The notes under the pieces were generated by a model, which was not told where the DNA came from, made no database searches, and saw only the letters and a list, made by a program, of their open reading frames with translations. 64,000 nt of DNA, from positions 3,750,354 to 3,814,353 of the forward strand of contig NZ_CP048878.1 in assembly GCF_011009015.1 (NCBI RefSeq). The letters run 5' to 3'. Within the stretch, counting starts at the first letter, position 1; every line of letters begins with the position of its first letter. This DNA comes from Spartinivicinus ruber. GTDB lineage: Bacteria > Pseudomonadota > Gammaproteobacteria > Pseudomonadales > Zooshikellaceae. This document shows, in pieces, positions 44,412-53,205 of the stretch. The position numbers and the translations under genes are program-made.

Positions 44412-45020
44412 TTAGTTGTTTTGTAGTTGGTGTTCGATATCACTTAGCTGATTAATAACATCCTGTTGGGTATAGTCAATTTCTGAAACTGTTTTTAATA
44501 CTTTTTCGAGCTTATAGTTAACTTCATACAGTTGACGGCTAATTTCACGGGCTTGTCTGTCATTAATATCTGCCGAGGCACGATTACTTCTGCCTGGATT
44601 TACCTGCAAACTGATCACCATTTGAAAATCACGATAGACTACTCGCTGGCCATGTTGTTGAGTTTGCCCGGGTGCTAAAATTTTTTGCCCAGACAATAGC
44701 TCCAATAAAAATAAATCTTCTGGTAATCCACTTTGTTGACTAACTGGCTGTGGGAACTGACCAGGCTGACAATATTGGGAAACTTGATGGTACTGCTGAA
44801 TGGGTATTTGCACATAAGTGTGCTGCTGTTGATTAACCTCTCCTGTTTGAGCTGTTTGCTGAACAGTAACAGGATTACCCGACTGATCGACTGTCTGCTG
44901 CCACTGCTGTTGCTGTAGATCAACACAATATACATCAGTTGCATGAGCGTTCTGAAACCCCAAAGCAGTGGCTGCAATAGTAAAGCTTAATACGTTTAAT
45001 TTCATCGTTTTTATTTTCAT
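44412..45020 (-). CDS. Secreted Gln-rich protein of unknown function
   Basis: The 202-residue product starts at an ATG with AAGGAAC upstream. It has a signal peptide (about 1-27, ending AHATD). Two cysteines (VYCVDL and QYCQPG) flank a very Gln-rich stretch, so a disulfide loop is possible. A central segment (DLFLLELLSGQKIL) is hydrophobic, and the C-terminal 60 residues form a likely coiled coil (REISRQLYEVNYKLEKVL). No family is recognised. It is probably periplasmic or secreted. It is a single gene. Confidence 0.6.
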   Translation of the reverse strand: MKIKTMKLNVLSFTIAATALGFQNAHATDVYCVDLQQQQWQQTVDQSGNPVTVQQTAQTGEVNQQQHTYVQIPIQQYHQVSQYCQPGQFPQPVSQQSGLPEDLFLLELLSGQKILAPGQTQQHGQRVVYRDFQMVISLQVNPGRSNRASADINDRQAREISRQLYEVNYKLEKVLKTVSEIDYTQQDVINQLSDIEHQLQNN

Positions 45021-45219
45021 TATTTAGTTCCTTCTAAACCATTATTTTAAAGGAGGTTTTACTATAAATCATTAGTAAACAATTTGTAAACGCTGTCCTG
45101 TAAAAACACTTTTTAAAAGAACCCACTTATACTATAGGTCTTAACTTGCCACCAATTGATTGATATAGCTCAATAGATACTTTATCAAACAAATATTGCC
45201 TAGTTAGGTATACCTATCT

Positions 45220-45268
45220 TGAATCATTTTTAGGTGTAAAAATACAGTGTTATATACTCACAACGAAG
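45220..45268 (+). repeat. TATATACTC intergenic element, copy C (head only)
   Basis: TGAATCATTTTTAGGT at 45220-45235 and TATATACTCACAACGAAG at 45251-45268 match the head of copy A with identical spacing, 40 of 49 positions. The hairpin part is absent; the 3' end of the DUF418 gene follows at once. In both copies TTAGGT and TATACT are separated by 17 bases, which resembles a sigma-70 promoter with a weak -35 box. Confidence 0.55.
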
Positions 45269-45275
45269 AGTATAG

Positions 45276-46517
45276 TTATATTTTTTTAAATGGCTGTTGT
45301 TTTCTATACACTAAACTTCGCCATAGCCACTCAGCAGGGCCATAATAAAATTTTTTTACCCACCAGTTTGACCATATAAACAAGATCAACCACACAATCA
45401 ACACAACTAAAAATAATTCAGCTAAATTAAATTGGCCATAAAAACCCAGCCCATAAAAAAATGTAGTACAAAGCAAAGACTGTAACAGGTAATTACTAAA
45501 AGCTAATTGCCCCACTGGAATAAAATAGCGGTGTAGCCAACCTACTCTGCCTAGCTTATGGCTGATTAACAAGGGAACAGCCCAACAAAAAGCCATTAAG
45601 GGAGCAGCAATATTCAGTAATAAATAGCCAACAGTTAATGTGCTAATTGGTTCCCAGTTAACTTGTTGGATATAAAGCAAGCTGCCCAAGGTGACTGGCA
45701 ACCCCACTAGCAGTGCCAGGCAAAATAACCAAACATACACACGATTACTGGCTTCTGCGGTAAAAACCCCTGTTTTAAAGCAAACCATACCCAACATCAT
45801 TAATCCGACAACAGTTGGGATAATGAAAATACCCATATAGATGTAAGTAACCAGCAGCTCATCCAAACGAGCCATCAGCTGAAATGAATAAGCACCAGTA
45901 AAAATAGCCTGATCATCTTCAATAGCAGCAGAGGTTGGTTGCCAATACGCATTGAGCCACTCCTCCAGTTCAGCTGGTGATTCCTCAAGCGTAATATAAG
46001 TAGCATGATCTAAACCTAATACCAGCAAAATCAAGGTAACACCAACTGTTAGCAATTTGAAAGCCGACCAATGACGACATGAATACACCAATAGGCCACT
46101 GATTGCATAGGTGAGTAAAATATCACCGCTCCAAATAAATACACCATGGATAAACCCAAATACCCCCAACCAAAACATTCGCCATTTATGTATATCCCAT
46201 GTATTCATTTGTTTTGCTTCTAATCGCTGGGTTTGTAGGATAATCCCTGCTCCAAACATCATGGCAAATAGGCTAATAAATTTTACATTAAACAAGACAA
46301 AGCTAATTTTCCATAGCCAGACATCCACCCCCGTTAACTGACCTAATGCATGAGGATTTAAATAGGCTGCATCATGCTGTCCAAAAGATTGAATGTTCAT
46401 CAGCAAAATACCCAGCACTGCTAGCCCACGTAAACTATCTAACGAGGTAAATCGTTTCGTGGCTGATGGATGTTGAAAGCCTTCACTTGTCATATAGTGT
46501 TTACCTTTTGTAGCCAT
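45276..46517 (-). CDS. DUF418-family membrane protein
   Basis: The product has up to 413 residues; an internal ATG at 46493 with AAAGG upstream is an alternative start. It begins with the family signature SLDSLRGLAVLGILLMNIQSFG and has about ten membrane segments. The C-terminal DUF418 part contains PVGQLAFSNYLLQSLL and ends near GPAEWLWRSLVYRKQQPF. The family is related to acyltransferase-type membrane proteins and is thought to act on envelope components, but its reaction is not established. It is a single gene divergent from the MscS-type channel. Confidence 0.87.
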   Translation of the reverse strand: MATKGKHYMTSEGFQHPSATKRFTSLDSLRGLAVLGILLMNIQSFGQHDAAYLNPHALGQLTGVDVWLWKISFVLFNVKFISLFAMMFGAGIILQTQRLEAKQMNTWDIHKWRMFWLGVFGFIHGVFIWSGDILLTYAISGLLVYSCRHWSAFKLLTVGVTLILLVLGLDHATYITLEESPAELEEWLNAYWQPTSAAIEDDQAIFTGAYSFQLMARLDELLVTYIYMGIFIIPTVVGLMMLGMVCFKTGVFTAEASNRVYVWLFCLALLVGLPVTLGSLLYIQQVNWEPISTLTVGYLLLNIAAPLMAFCWAVPLLISHKLGRVGWLHRYFIPVGQLAFSNYLLQSLLCTTFFYGLGFYGQFNLAELFLVVLIVWLILFIWSNWWVKKFYYGPAEWLWRSLVYRKQQPFKKI

Positions 46518-46575
46518 CTTATATGGCTAAAAGCATGCTAAAAAATGTTAGACTGATTATAAGTAAGTATTTTTA

Positions 46576-49032
46576 ATGAGGTTAACAACGGTGATCCAGC
46601 ATTGTAGACTGCTCCAATATTTTTGCATCATGTTGCTAATGGTTTTCTCCCAATTGGGGTTAACAGCGGAAGTGAGCAGTTTAACCAGTTCAACAAAAGC
46701 CTCTTCAGAAACGGTTGAGCAACTCTATGAAGACCGTCCCTCCAATCCAAAACAAGTGTCAGATTATGTCGCGCCTTTAGATGACCAACAAGCCCGGGCA
46801 CTGCTTATCAAAAGCTTGTCAATACAAGCAGCAGAAATGACTAGAAAACAAAATGTATTATCTGGGTTTCAGCAAAAGCAGCACCTAAAAGCATCACTGA
46901 AGCGGCTCCGCCAACAAATCAATGACGCTCAGGTTATTTTTTATAATCTATTTCTCAAAGCAAGCGGCGATCAAGGTTGGTCAGGTCTTTTATGGTTAGT
47001 CGCTATTTTTTTAGCCATGTGTACTGTAGGCTGGGCAGCAGAAAAACTGATGGGCCGTAAACTACAGGTATTAAATCAACGAATTTCCCTGCAAGAAGCT
47101 CATGAATGGACCACATTACTTGGCTATTTTTTCTTAAGAACCCTGTTTGATTTGATTAGTATTGGTTTTTTTGCCGCCGCAGGTAGCCTCACCGCTGTTA
47201 TCTTGTTCGACCTGCCTAATACAATGGAGACAACACTATTTAGTTACTTTTTTGCAGTTGTTAATTTTAGAATCATTTATGTCTTATCAAGGGCACTATT
47301 TGCCCCTTATAGCAAAGGCATTCGGCCATTACCTCTACACTGCAATGATGCTAGACGGTTCCACCACTGGGTGTTACTTTTTACGGCAGTATATGTTTTC
47401 GGCATTTACACCTCTGACCTATGGTTTGAATTAGGCATGCCACTAGAGTTACAACGCTTTCTCACCGTAACCTGTGTAGGCCTGAGTTTATCCAGCATAT
47501 TGCTACTTTTTACTTGGATCAACCGTAAGCAAATTGCCAAATTATTCAGTGATCAACCACTAGAGTCTACAACTCAACCTGTGTCGCCTGTTACAGAGGA
47601 TGAAGATAATACTAACAAGCAACCTACAACGCAGTTAGAACCAGCTACATCCTGTCAAACAACACTCACCTCCTTACCTAAGCAACTACTTAGCCAGATT
47701 TGGCCATTTCTGTTTACCTTATGGATAGCTGCTTTATGGTTTGTTTGGGCATTTAATTTCTTTTTAGATAATGAAGCACTCTATCGGCGAGTAGACTTAG
47801 CTTGGTGGCTAACCCTACTCTTTCCCATTGCAGATCGTTTATTTCATAAACTGCTGACCAAACTTGTTACTATTAAGTGGCTGCAAAGCCGAACTTTTCC
47901 AGAGCGATCACATCAATTTATCCATGTTATCCAAACCGGCTTCCGCACTTTGTTACTTGGTACCGCTATTGTCGCTTTAGCAGAAGCCTGGGGATTCGGT
48001 GCCCTAGCTATTATTAATACGGAATTTGGCCAACGGATTATATCCGCTGGGTTAGATATTCTTATTACCCTGCTCACGGCGTATATCCTATGGGAAATTA
48101 TTCATTCGGCCATTGAGCGTCACTTACCTGAACCTGTGACTGAAGAAGGGGCGAGTTTAGAAGGTGAAGGAGGAGGTGCTGGAGCTAGCCGTGTAGAAAC
48201 ATTGCTACCTTTATTACGCACCTTTTTATTAGCCATTATTGTTGTTTCAGTCATTATTTCAATTTTACACTCATTGGGTGTACAAATTGGCCCTTTACTG
48301 GCTGGTGCAGGTGTAGTGGGTATTGCTATTGGATTTGGCGCCCAAAAGTTGGTGCAAGATATTATCTCAGGCATTTTCTTCTTATGGGATGATGCTTTTC
48401 GTCGTGGAGAATATATCGAGGCTGGAGGCCTACGGGGTACAGTAGAACATATTTCAGTACGCTCTATGCGGTTAAGACATCACCTAGGTGCAGTACAAAC
48501 ATTGCCGTATAGTGAAATTGCCACTGTTAAAAATCTTAGCCGAGACTGGATCACCATGAAGCTTGAGCTACGCCTACCCTATGACACTGATATTGAAAAA
48601 GTCCGGAAAATCATCAAAAAAGTGGGGCTAAAAATGATGGAAGATGAAGAAATGGGCCCCAATATGATTTTGCCATTAAAGTCACAAGGAGTCTTACGAG
48701 TAGAAGAATCTGCTTTAATTGTTCGTATGAAATTTACCTGCAAACCCGGCGAACAGTGGGTGATCCGACGGGAAGCCTACCGCCAGGTAAAAGAAGCATT
48801 AGAAGCCAATGGTATTCACTTTGCTCACCGAGAAGTGAAAGTGGCACTACCCAAACACTTAGAAGAGAAATTAGTTGCTAATAATGGTGATGACAATAAA
48901 GCCGCTATTAGTTTACAAAAAGCCGCAGCAGCAGCCACTAGCAGTGTCATTGCTTCTGATGAGCTTAAAAAACAAAATCGAATTGATGATGAAAAAGCCG
49001 ATGATCTTGGCAGTGATGAAGGTTCTGCTTAA
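46576..49032 (+). CDS. MscS-family mechanosensitive channel with large N-terminal extension
   Basis: The product has up to 818 residues. The ATG at 46576 has no good ribosome site; a GTG five codons later, preceded by TGAGG, may be the true start. A signal peptide leads to a periplasmic helical segment and about ten membrane helices, more than the 286-residue MscS. The pore helix GPLLAGAGVVGIAIGFGAQK lies near residue 570 and is followed by the MscS beta domain (GEYIEAGGLRGTVEHISVRSMRLR). The C-terminal tail is charged and low in complexity. The protein should gate open under membrane tension to release solutes during hypo-osmotic shock. A BCCT osmolyte importer is encoded 1.4 kb away. Confidence 0.88.
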   Translation: MRLTTVIQHCRLLQYFCIMLLMVFSQLGLTAEVSSLTSSTKASSETVEQLYEDRPSNPKQVSDYVAPLDDQQARALLIKSLSIQAAEMTRKQNVLSGFQQKQHLKASLKRLRQQINDAQVIFYNLFLKASGDQGWSGLLWLVAIFLAMCTVGWAAEKLMGRKLQVLNQRISLQEAHEWTTLLGYFFLRTLFDLISIGFFAAAGSLTAVILFDLPNTMETTLFSYFFAVVNFRIIYVLSRALFAPYSKGIRPLPLHCNDARRFHHWVLLFTAVYVFGIYTSDLWFELGMPLELQRFLTVTCVGLSLSSILLLFTWINRKQIAKLFSDQPLESTTQPVSPVTEDEDNTNKQPTTQLEPATSCQTTLTSLPKQLLSQIWPFLFTLWIAALWFVWAFNFFLDNEALYRRVDLAWWLTLLFPIADRLFHKLLTKLVTIKWLQSRTFPERSHQFIHVIQTGFRTLLLGTAIVALAEAWGFGALAIINTEFGQRIISAGLDILITLLTAYILWEIIHSAIERHLPEPVTEEGASLEGEGGGAGASRVETLLPLLRTFLLAIIVVSVIISILHSLGVQIGPLLAGAGVVGIAIGFGAQKLVQDIISGIFFLWDDAFRRGEYIEAGGLRGTVEHISVRSMRLRHHLGAVQTLPYSEIATVKNLSRDWITMKLELRLPYDTDIEKVRKIIKKVGLKMMEDEEMGPNMILPLKSQGVLRVEESALIVRMKFTCKPGEQWVIRREAYRQVKEALEANGIHFAHREVKVALPKHLEEKLVANNGDDNKAAISLQKAAAAATSSVIASDELKKQNRIDDEKADDLGSDEGSA

Positions 49033-49038
49033 ATAATA

Positions 49039-49138
49039 CCTTTTCACCTTCAAATAAGTATTGAAAAGGGGTCTTCTATTTGACATGGAATAACAGCTCT
49101 AAAAGGCATCCCTAGCTTCTAGAGCTAAAGCTGTTTTG
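49039..49138 (+). terminator. Two hairpins after the MscS-type gene
   Basis: CCTTTTCA (49039-49046) pairs with TGAAAAGG (49062-49069). A second hairpin, AACAGCT (49092-49098) with AGCTGTT (49129-49135), is followed by TTTT. They lie between convergent genes and probably end the channel transcript. Confidence 0.6.
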
Positions 49139-49211
49139 ATAACTTTGAATACCTTGTTACCCCATGAACTTTTGCGACTTTTAAAAAAGGGGAAAGCTCA
49201 TCAAAATACAG

Positions 49212-50078
49212 TTAATCCGGAAATACCACTGTTTTATTATGGTGCAAAAACACCCTATTTTCACAGTGATATTTAACTGCTCGCGCTAAAGTAAGACATT
49301 CGATGTCTTTTCCTTTTTCAGCAAGTTCTGCGGGGTAATGGGTATGGTCCACTGTTTCTACCCCTTGGGCAATAATAGGTCCTTCATCCAACTCATTACT
49401 GACATAGTGAGCTGTTGCCCCCACCAATTTAACCCCCTTAGCAAACGCCTGATGATAAGGTTTTGCACCTTTAAAACCAGGTAATAACGAGTGGTGAATG
49501 TTAATGGCCCAACCATTAAGCTTATCACACATATCAGCTGATAATACCTGCATATAACGAGCAAGCACGACGAGTTCAGCCTGCGTTTGCTGGATAATTT
49601 CCCATACTTTCGCTTCTTGCTGGAGCTTGGTTTCTGCAGTAATTGGCAAGTAATAATAAGGAATCTGATGCCAATCGGCTAAACCTTGTAAATCAGGATG
49701 ATTAGAAATAATCGCGGGTATTTCGATATTTAAGTGGCCAGTTCGATAACGATAAAGCAAGTCATTTAAACAATGATCATGTTTAGAGACCATAATTAAC
49801 ACTTTTGGTACACGGTCAGGTCCATGTAACTGCCAGGTCATATTAAATGGTTGCACTCGCTCATTTAACTGCGATTTAAATGCTTCTATATTAATGACAT
49901 CGCCATTATCATGACGAAATGCCGCCCGTAAAAAGAACTGCTGGCCTTTCGTATCATCAAAGCTATGCATGTCTTTGATATAACAGCCTTGTTGATATAA
50001 AAAATGCGTAATGACATCAACAGTACCCAAACGACTTGGACAGGTAGCTGTTAATATATAGGTAGCGTTATCAACCAT
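49212..50078 (-). CDS. purU: Formyltetrahydrofolate deformylase
   Basis: The 288-residue enzyme hydrolyses 10-formyl-tetrahydrofolate to formate and tetrahydrofolate, supplying formate for PurT and balancing one-carbon pools. Residues 1-85 form an ACT domain (LTATCPSRLGTVDVITHFL). The formyltransferase domain follows, with the catalytic Asn-His segment NIHHSLLPGFKGAKPYHQAF near residue 190 and the later GATAHYVSNELDEGPII, which carries the His and Asp of the active site. Length and order match PurU. It is transcribed alone. Confidence 0.95.
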   Translation of the reverse strand: MVDNATYILTATCPSRLGTVDVITHFLYQQGCYIKDMHSFDDTKGQQFFLRAAFRHDNGDVINIEAFKSQLNERVQPFNMTWQLHGPDRVPKVLIMVSKHDHCLNDLLYRYRTGHLNIEIPAIISNHPDLQGLADWHQIPYYYLPITAETKLQQEAKVWEIIQQTQAELVVLARYMQVLSADMCDKLNGWAINIHHSLLPGFKGAKPYHQAFAKGVKLVGATAHYVSNELDEGPIIAQGVETVDHTHYPAELAEKGKDIECLTLARAVKYHCENRVFLHHNKTVVFPD

Positions 50079-50474
50079 GTTACTGTACTTTCTTACTCAT
50101 AATAAGTTGACTTACAATGGATCGACCAAATACTGATTATGGTCAGCTAAGCGATTAGCCTGTTACTTCAAAACGACTAAATCAATGCTGAATTATCCTA
50201 CTATTAGCCTTTATTTACTTTCAGTCGATATTTTTACTGAAAAAAGTCGCTTTTAACTATGTTGCTACCAGTGTAATACGCCAGAATCAGCCTGGGCATA
50301 TTCTAGGAAGTTATATAGTGAATTATTTACTTAAAAAACAATACATTGGACCTTACTTACACTCCCCTCACTACCCAGAAAGCCGCTACCCTCCATAATA
50401 AGTGTGAACCAGCTAACCACAGCTTCATTATCTGTTTTATCTCAAAAATATAATTATAAAAGGGGGACCAACCC
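50079..50474. other. Intergenic region between purU and the BCCT gene
   Basis: The region holds two divergent promoters. A TATAAT box at 50449-50454 lies 20 bases before the BCCT start codon, with a GGGGG-rich ribosome site between; no good -35 box was seen. No gene was found. Confidence 0.4.
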
Positions 50475-52067
50475 ATGGTATCAACACAGGGCTTTTTTAG
50501 AGGTACCGACCCCACCTCATCGACGATTTCTTTTATAACAATTTTTTTATTTGTGATTAGTGGTGTATTAATAACGGATACAATAGCGAGTTGGTTTGGC
50601 GATATGTCCAGTTGGATACTTAGCTATTTCAAATGGTACTATATCGGCCTTGTTGCCTTTATTCTATTTTTCTGCTTTTGGTTAATTACCAGCCCTTATG
50701 GCCAGATCAAACTGGGCGATGATAATGAAAAACCAGAATATAGCTATTTTGCCTGGTTTGCCATGTTGTTCAGTGCTGGCATGGGGATTGGGTTAGTATT
50801 CTGGTCTATTGCTGAGCCTATTCATCATTTTCAAGGCAACCCTTTTATTTCTGAACCGTTGACATCAGAGGCAGCTGAAGTAGCCATGCGCCTAACCTAT
50901 TTTCACTGGGGGTTACACCCTTGGGCTATTTATGTGGTAGTGGGCTTGTCACTGGCTTTTTTCAGCTATCGTAAAAAATTACCTTTATCGATTCGCTCTG
51001 CACTTCACCCTTTAATTGGTGATCGCCTATATGGCCCCTGGGGACATTTAGTGGATGTATTAAGTGTGTTTGCCACTGTATTTGGGGTAGCTACTTCAAT
51101 GGGGTTAGGTATTTCCCAAATGAATGCCGGCTTACACCACATATTTGGTATAGAAATATCAACCACCAATCAAATCATTTTAATTACCTTGGTAACAGCT
51201 ATTGCCACATTATCAACTGTGACTGGCGTCGGTAAAGGTATTAAGTGGCTCTCTAGTATTAACCTCTGGCTGACTTTTATTATTATGGGATTTCTACTGT
51301 TGTATGGCCCTACTCGTTACTTGTTGAATAGTTTTTTACAAAATACTGGAGACTATCTGGCAAACGTAATTCCTTTAAGTTTATGGACCGATGCAGAAAG
51401 CCAAACCAGTGGTTGGCAAAATAGCTGGACAGCTTTTTATTGGGGCTGGTGGATAGCCTGGGCACCCTTTGTGGGAATGTTTATTGCCCGTATTTCCCGT
51501 GGTAGAAGCGTTCGGGAGTTTGTTATAGGGGTTTTATTAGTGCCCACGTTGTTAGGCTTCATCTGGCTTACATTATTTGGCAGTACGGCATTATGGCTGG
51601 AGTTATTTCATCAGGTCAAAAATGAAGCAGGTGAAATGGTTGCCGCTGTTGGCCAAGCAGGTATTATTGATGCAGTAAAAGTCGACGTGACCTCCGCATT
51701 GTATACTACACTAGAAAAGCTGGACAACGGCCCCGTGGGTTGGGCAGCCACCTTTATAGCCACCCTATTAATTGCTACATACTTTATCACCTCTGCAGAC
51801 TCTGGCACTTTAGTAGTAGCAACTATTTTATCCCACGGCAATCCACACCCAGCCACCATCCACAGAGTGATTTGGGGAGTCAGTGAGGGTGCTGTCGCTG
51901 CGGTATTACTATTAGCCGGTGGTTTAAAAGCCCTACAAACCGCTTCTATTAATGTGGCCTTACCCTTTTCAGTAGTCATTATTGTCATGATGTGGGGGTT
52001 AGTTAGAGGATTTAAATTAGAACAGCAACAAATGCTTACACCCACCCTACAAGTAGAAAGCTCTTAG
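50475..52067 (+). CDS. BCCT-family betaine/choline/carnitine transporter
   Basis: The 530-residue permease has about twelve membrane helices and the BCCT signatures: an aromatic-rich segment (FYWGWWIAWAPFVGMFIARIS), GMGIGLVFWSIAEPIHHF near the N-terminus, and YFITSADSGTLVV near residue 440. It imports a quaternary ammonium compound such as glycine betaine or choline, driven by sodium or protons. The C-terminal cytoplasmic tail is short, so osmotic activation through a long tail, as in BetP, is less likely. It is a single gene. Confidence 0.92.
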   Translation: MVSTQGFFRGTDPTSSTISFITIFLFVISGVLITDTIASWFGDMSSWILSYFKWYYIGLVAFILFFCFWLITSPYGQIKLGDDNEKPEYSYFAWFAMLFSAGMGIGLVFWSIAEPIHHFQGNPFISEPLTSEAAEVAMRLTYFHWGLHPWAIYVVVGLSLAFFSYRKKLPLSIRSALHPLIGDRLYGPWGHLVDVLSVFATVFGVATSMGLGISQMNAGLHHIFGIEISTTNQIILITLVTAIATLSTVTGVGKGIKWLSSINLWLTFIIMGFLLLYGPTRYLLNSFLQNTGDYLANVIPLSLWTDAESQTSGWQNSWTAFYWGWWIAWAPFVGMFIARISRGRSVREFVIGVLLVPTLLGFIWLTLFGSTALWLELFHQVKNEAGEMVAAVGQAGIIDAVKVDVTSALYTTLEKLDNGPVGWAATFIATLLIATYFITSADSGTLVVATILSHGNPHPATIHRVIWGVSEGAVAAVLLLAGGLKALQTASINVALPFSVVIIVMMWGLVRGFKLEQQQMLTPTLQVESS

Positions 52068-52074
52068 GTTCAAT

Positions 52075-52114
52075 CTTATCACATAGGGTGAGGTGACTCA
52101 CCCTATGTGATAAG
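52075..52114. terminator. Perfect 17-bp inverted repeat after the BCCT gene
   Basis: CTTATCACATAGGGTGA (52075-52091) is the exact complement of TCACCCTATGTGATAAG (52098-52114), with a six-base loop. It starts seven bases after the BCCT stop and overlaps the end of a broken binding-protein frame on the other strand. It has no long T-run but is very stable. Confidence 0.7.
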
Positions 52115-52310
52115 CTGTATCGGGTGTTAAACAAGCAAAACCAGCTTCTCCCCTGAAGTAGAAGCCAACGGCATTATTATTTTCATCAGCAAAATTGATA
52201 GGCGGAGTATCTTCTGTAAACACTTTCAAGGCTTTGGCCTGAACCACAGAAAACATAGACAGTAAAGGTAATGTATACAAAAAAGTAAATACACAAATCG
52301 TTGGCTTCAT
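52098..52310 (-). pseudogene. 5' fragment of a periplasmic binding-protein gene
   Basis: The 70-residue frame opens with a good signal peptide (ending VVQAKALKVF) and the first ligand strand of a binding protein (FTEDTPPINFADENNNAVGF). It then departs from the family and runs into the inverted repeat, ending after GLY-rich and unrelated residues. The rest of the protein, about 200 residues, is absent. An intact binding-protein gene with a similar start lies 26 bases upstream, so this is probably the decayed remnant of a tandem duplicate. Confidence 0.6.
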
Positions 52311-52335
52311 CTTTAGGCAAGCTCAACACAAAACT

Positions 52336-53109
52336 TTATTGACTAGTATATTTACTCAACAGCGCCTTATACTCCTGAGACTTTATAAATTGCTCCAAAT
52401 AAAAATCAAATTTCTTAACAAAATCTTGATCCATTGTTTTCCTAGAAAAAGCTATATAGCTATTTTTATTACCAAGATCAAACTCCAGCTTTGAGACAAA
52501 CTTACTCAAACCTGAATTAGATACTCTATATAGAAATGCATATTCATCATGAATAATTAAATCACTCTTCCCTCTTAGCAGTTTTTTTAGACTTTGGTCC
52601 AAGTTATGTGAATAAACAAATTGACTCACAGTGTTACTCTTTTTCATTAAGTCAAATTTTTCACCATAATTAAACTTATTAATCGCTCCAAATATATACT
52701 GACCAAGCTCATTCGCACTAACAGTTTTTTTTCCTTCCAGTTTTTTATTTTTTTTCATATAAAACAATGCGGGGCCTTGTTTTATTATATTCACACTTGA
52801 ATATAGCAACAGTTTTTCTCTTTCATTGGTTTTATATATTGTAAAAATTGCATCTGCACGCCCATCCACAGCTCTTTGGTATGAATACTTCCATGTTTTT
52901 ATCTTAATGTTATATTCAACCTTCATTTCATCTAAAGCTGCCTTAACGGATTCTATTGCAATCCCATTATTTTCATCAATAATATAAGGCGGATAATTAA
53001 TTGTAACAATATTAAGTGCCTTAGCCTGTAATATAGGGCTTATAGCAAGCGACATAATACTGGATAACAAGCTAACTAACCATTGACATAGCTTCTTATT
53101 ATTTTTCAT
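52336..53109 (-). CDS. Solitary periplasmic binding protein, IYK subfamily
   Basis: The start ATG at 53109 follows AAGGTGG and gives 257 residues. After the signal peptide (ending LQAKAL) come NYPPYIIDENNG, the strongly conserved ADAIFTIYKTNEREKLL near residue 85, and a C-terminal helix SQEYKALLSKY. The same segments appear in the two tandem proteins at 62151-63633, so all three are paralogues. The fold is that of amino-acid-binding SBP_bac_3 proteins. It lies upstream of a broken copy and has no linked permease. Confidence 0.7.
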   Translation of the reverse strand: MKNNKKLCQWLVSLLSSIMSLAISPILQAKALNIVTINYPPYIIDENNGIAIESVKAALDEMKVEYNIKIKTWKYSYQRAVDGRADAIFTIYKTNEREKLLLYSSVNIIKQGPALFYMKKNKKLEGKKTVSANELGQYIFGAINKFNYGEKFDLMKKSNTVSQFVYSHNLDQSLKKLLRGKSDLIIHDEYAFLYRVSNSGLSKFVSKLEFDLGNKNSYIAFSRKTMDQDFVKKFDFYLEQFIKSQEYKALLSKYTSQ

Positions 53110-53205
53110 ACATCCACCTTGCAACTTATAATTAGAGTGATTTAAGCGCTACTCCTTGCTGTGTAACATGCACATCTCTAAACATTTCTACAGTCCATTA
53201 TAGCC

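Noticed and set aside
51611-52045. A 144-codon minus-strand frame inside the BCCT gene
   Set aside because: It mirrors the membrane-helix codons of the BCCT gene and has no independent support.
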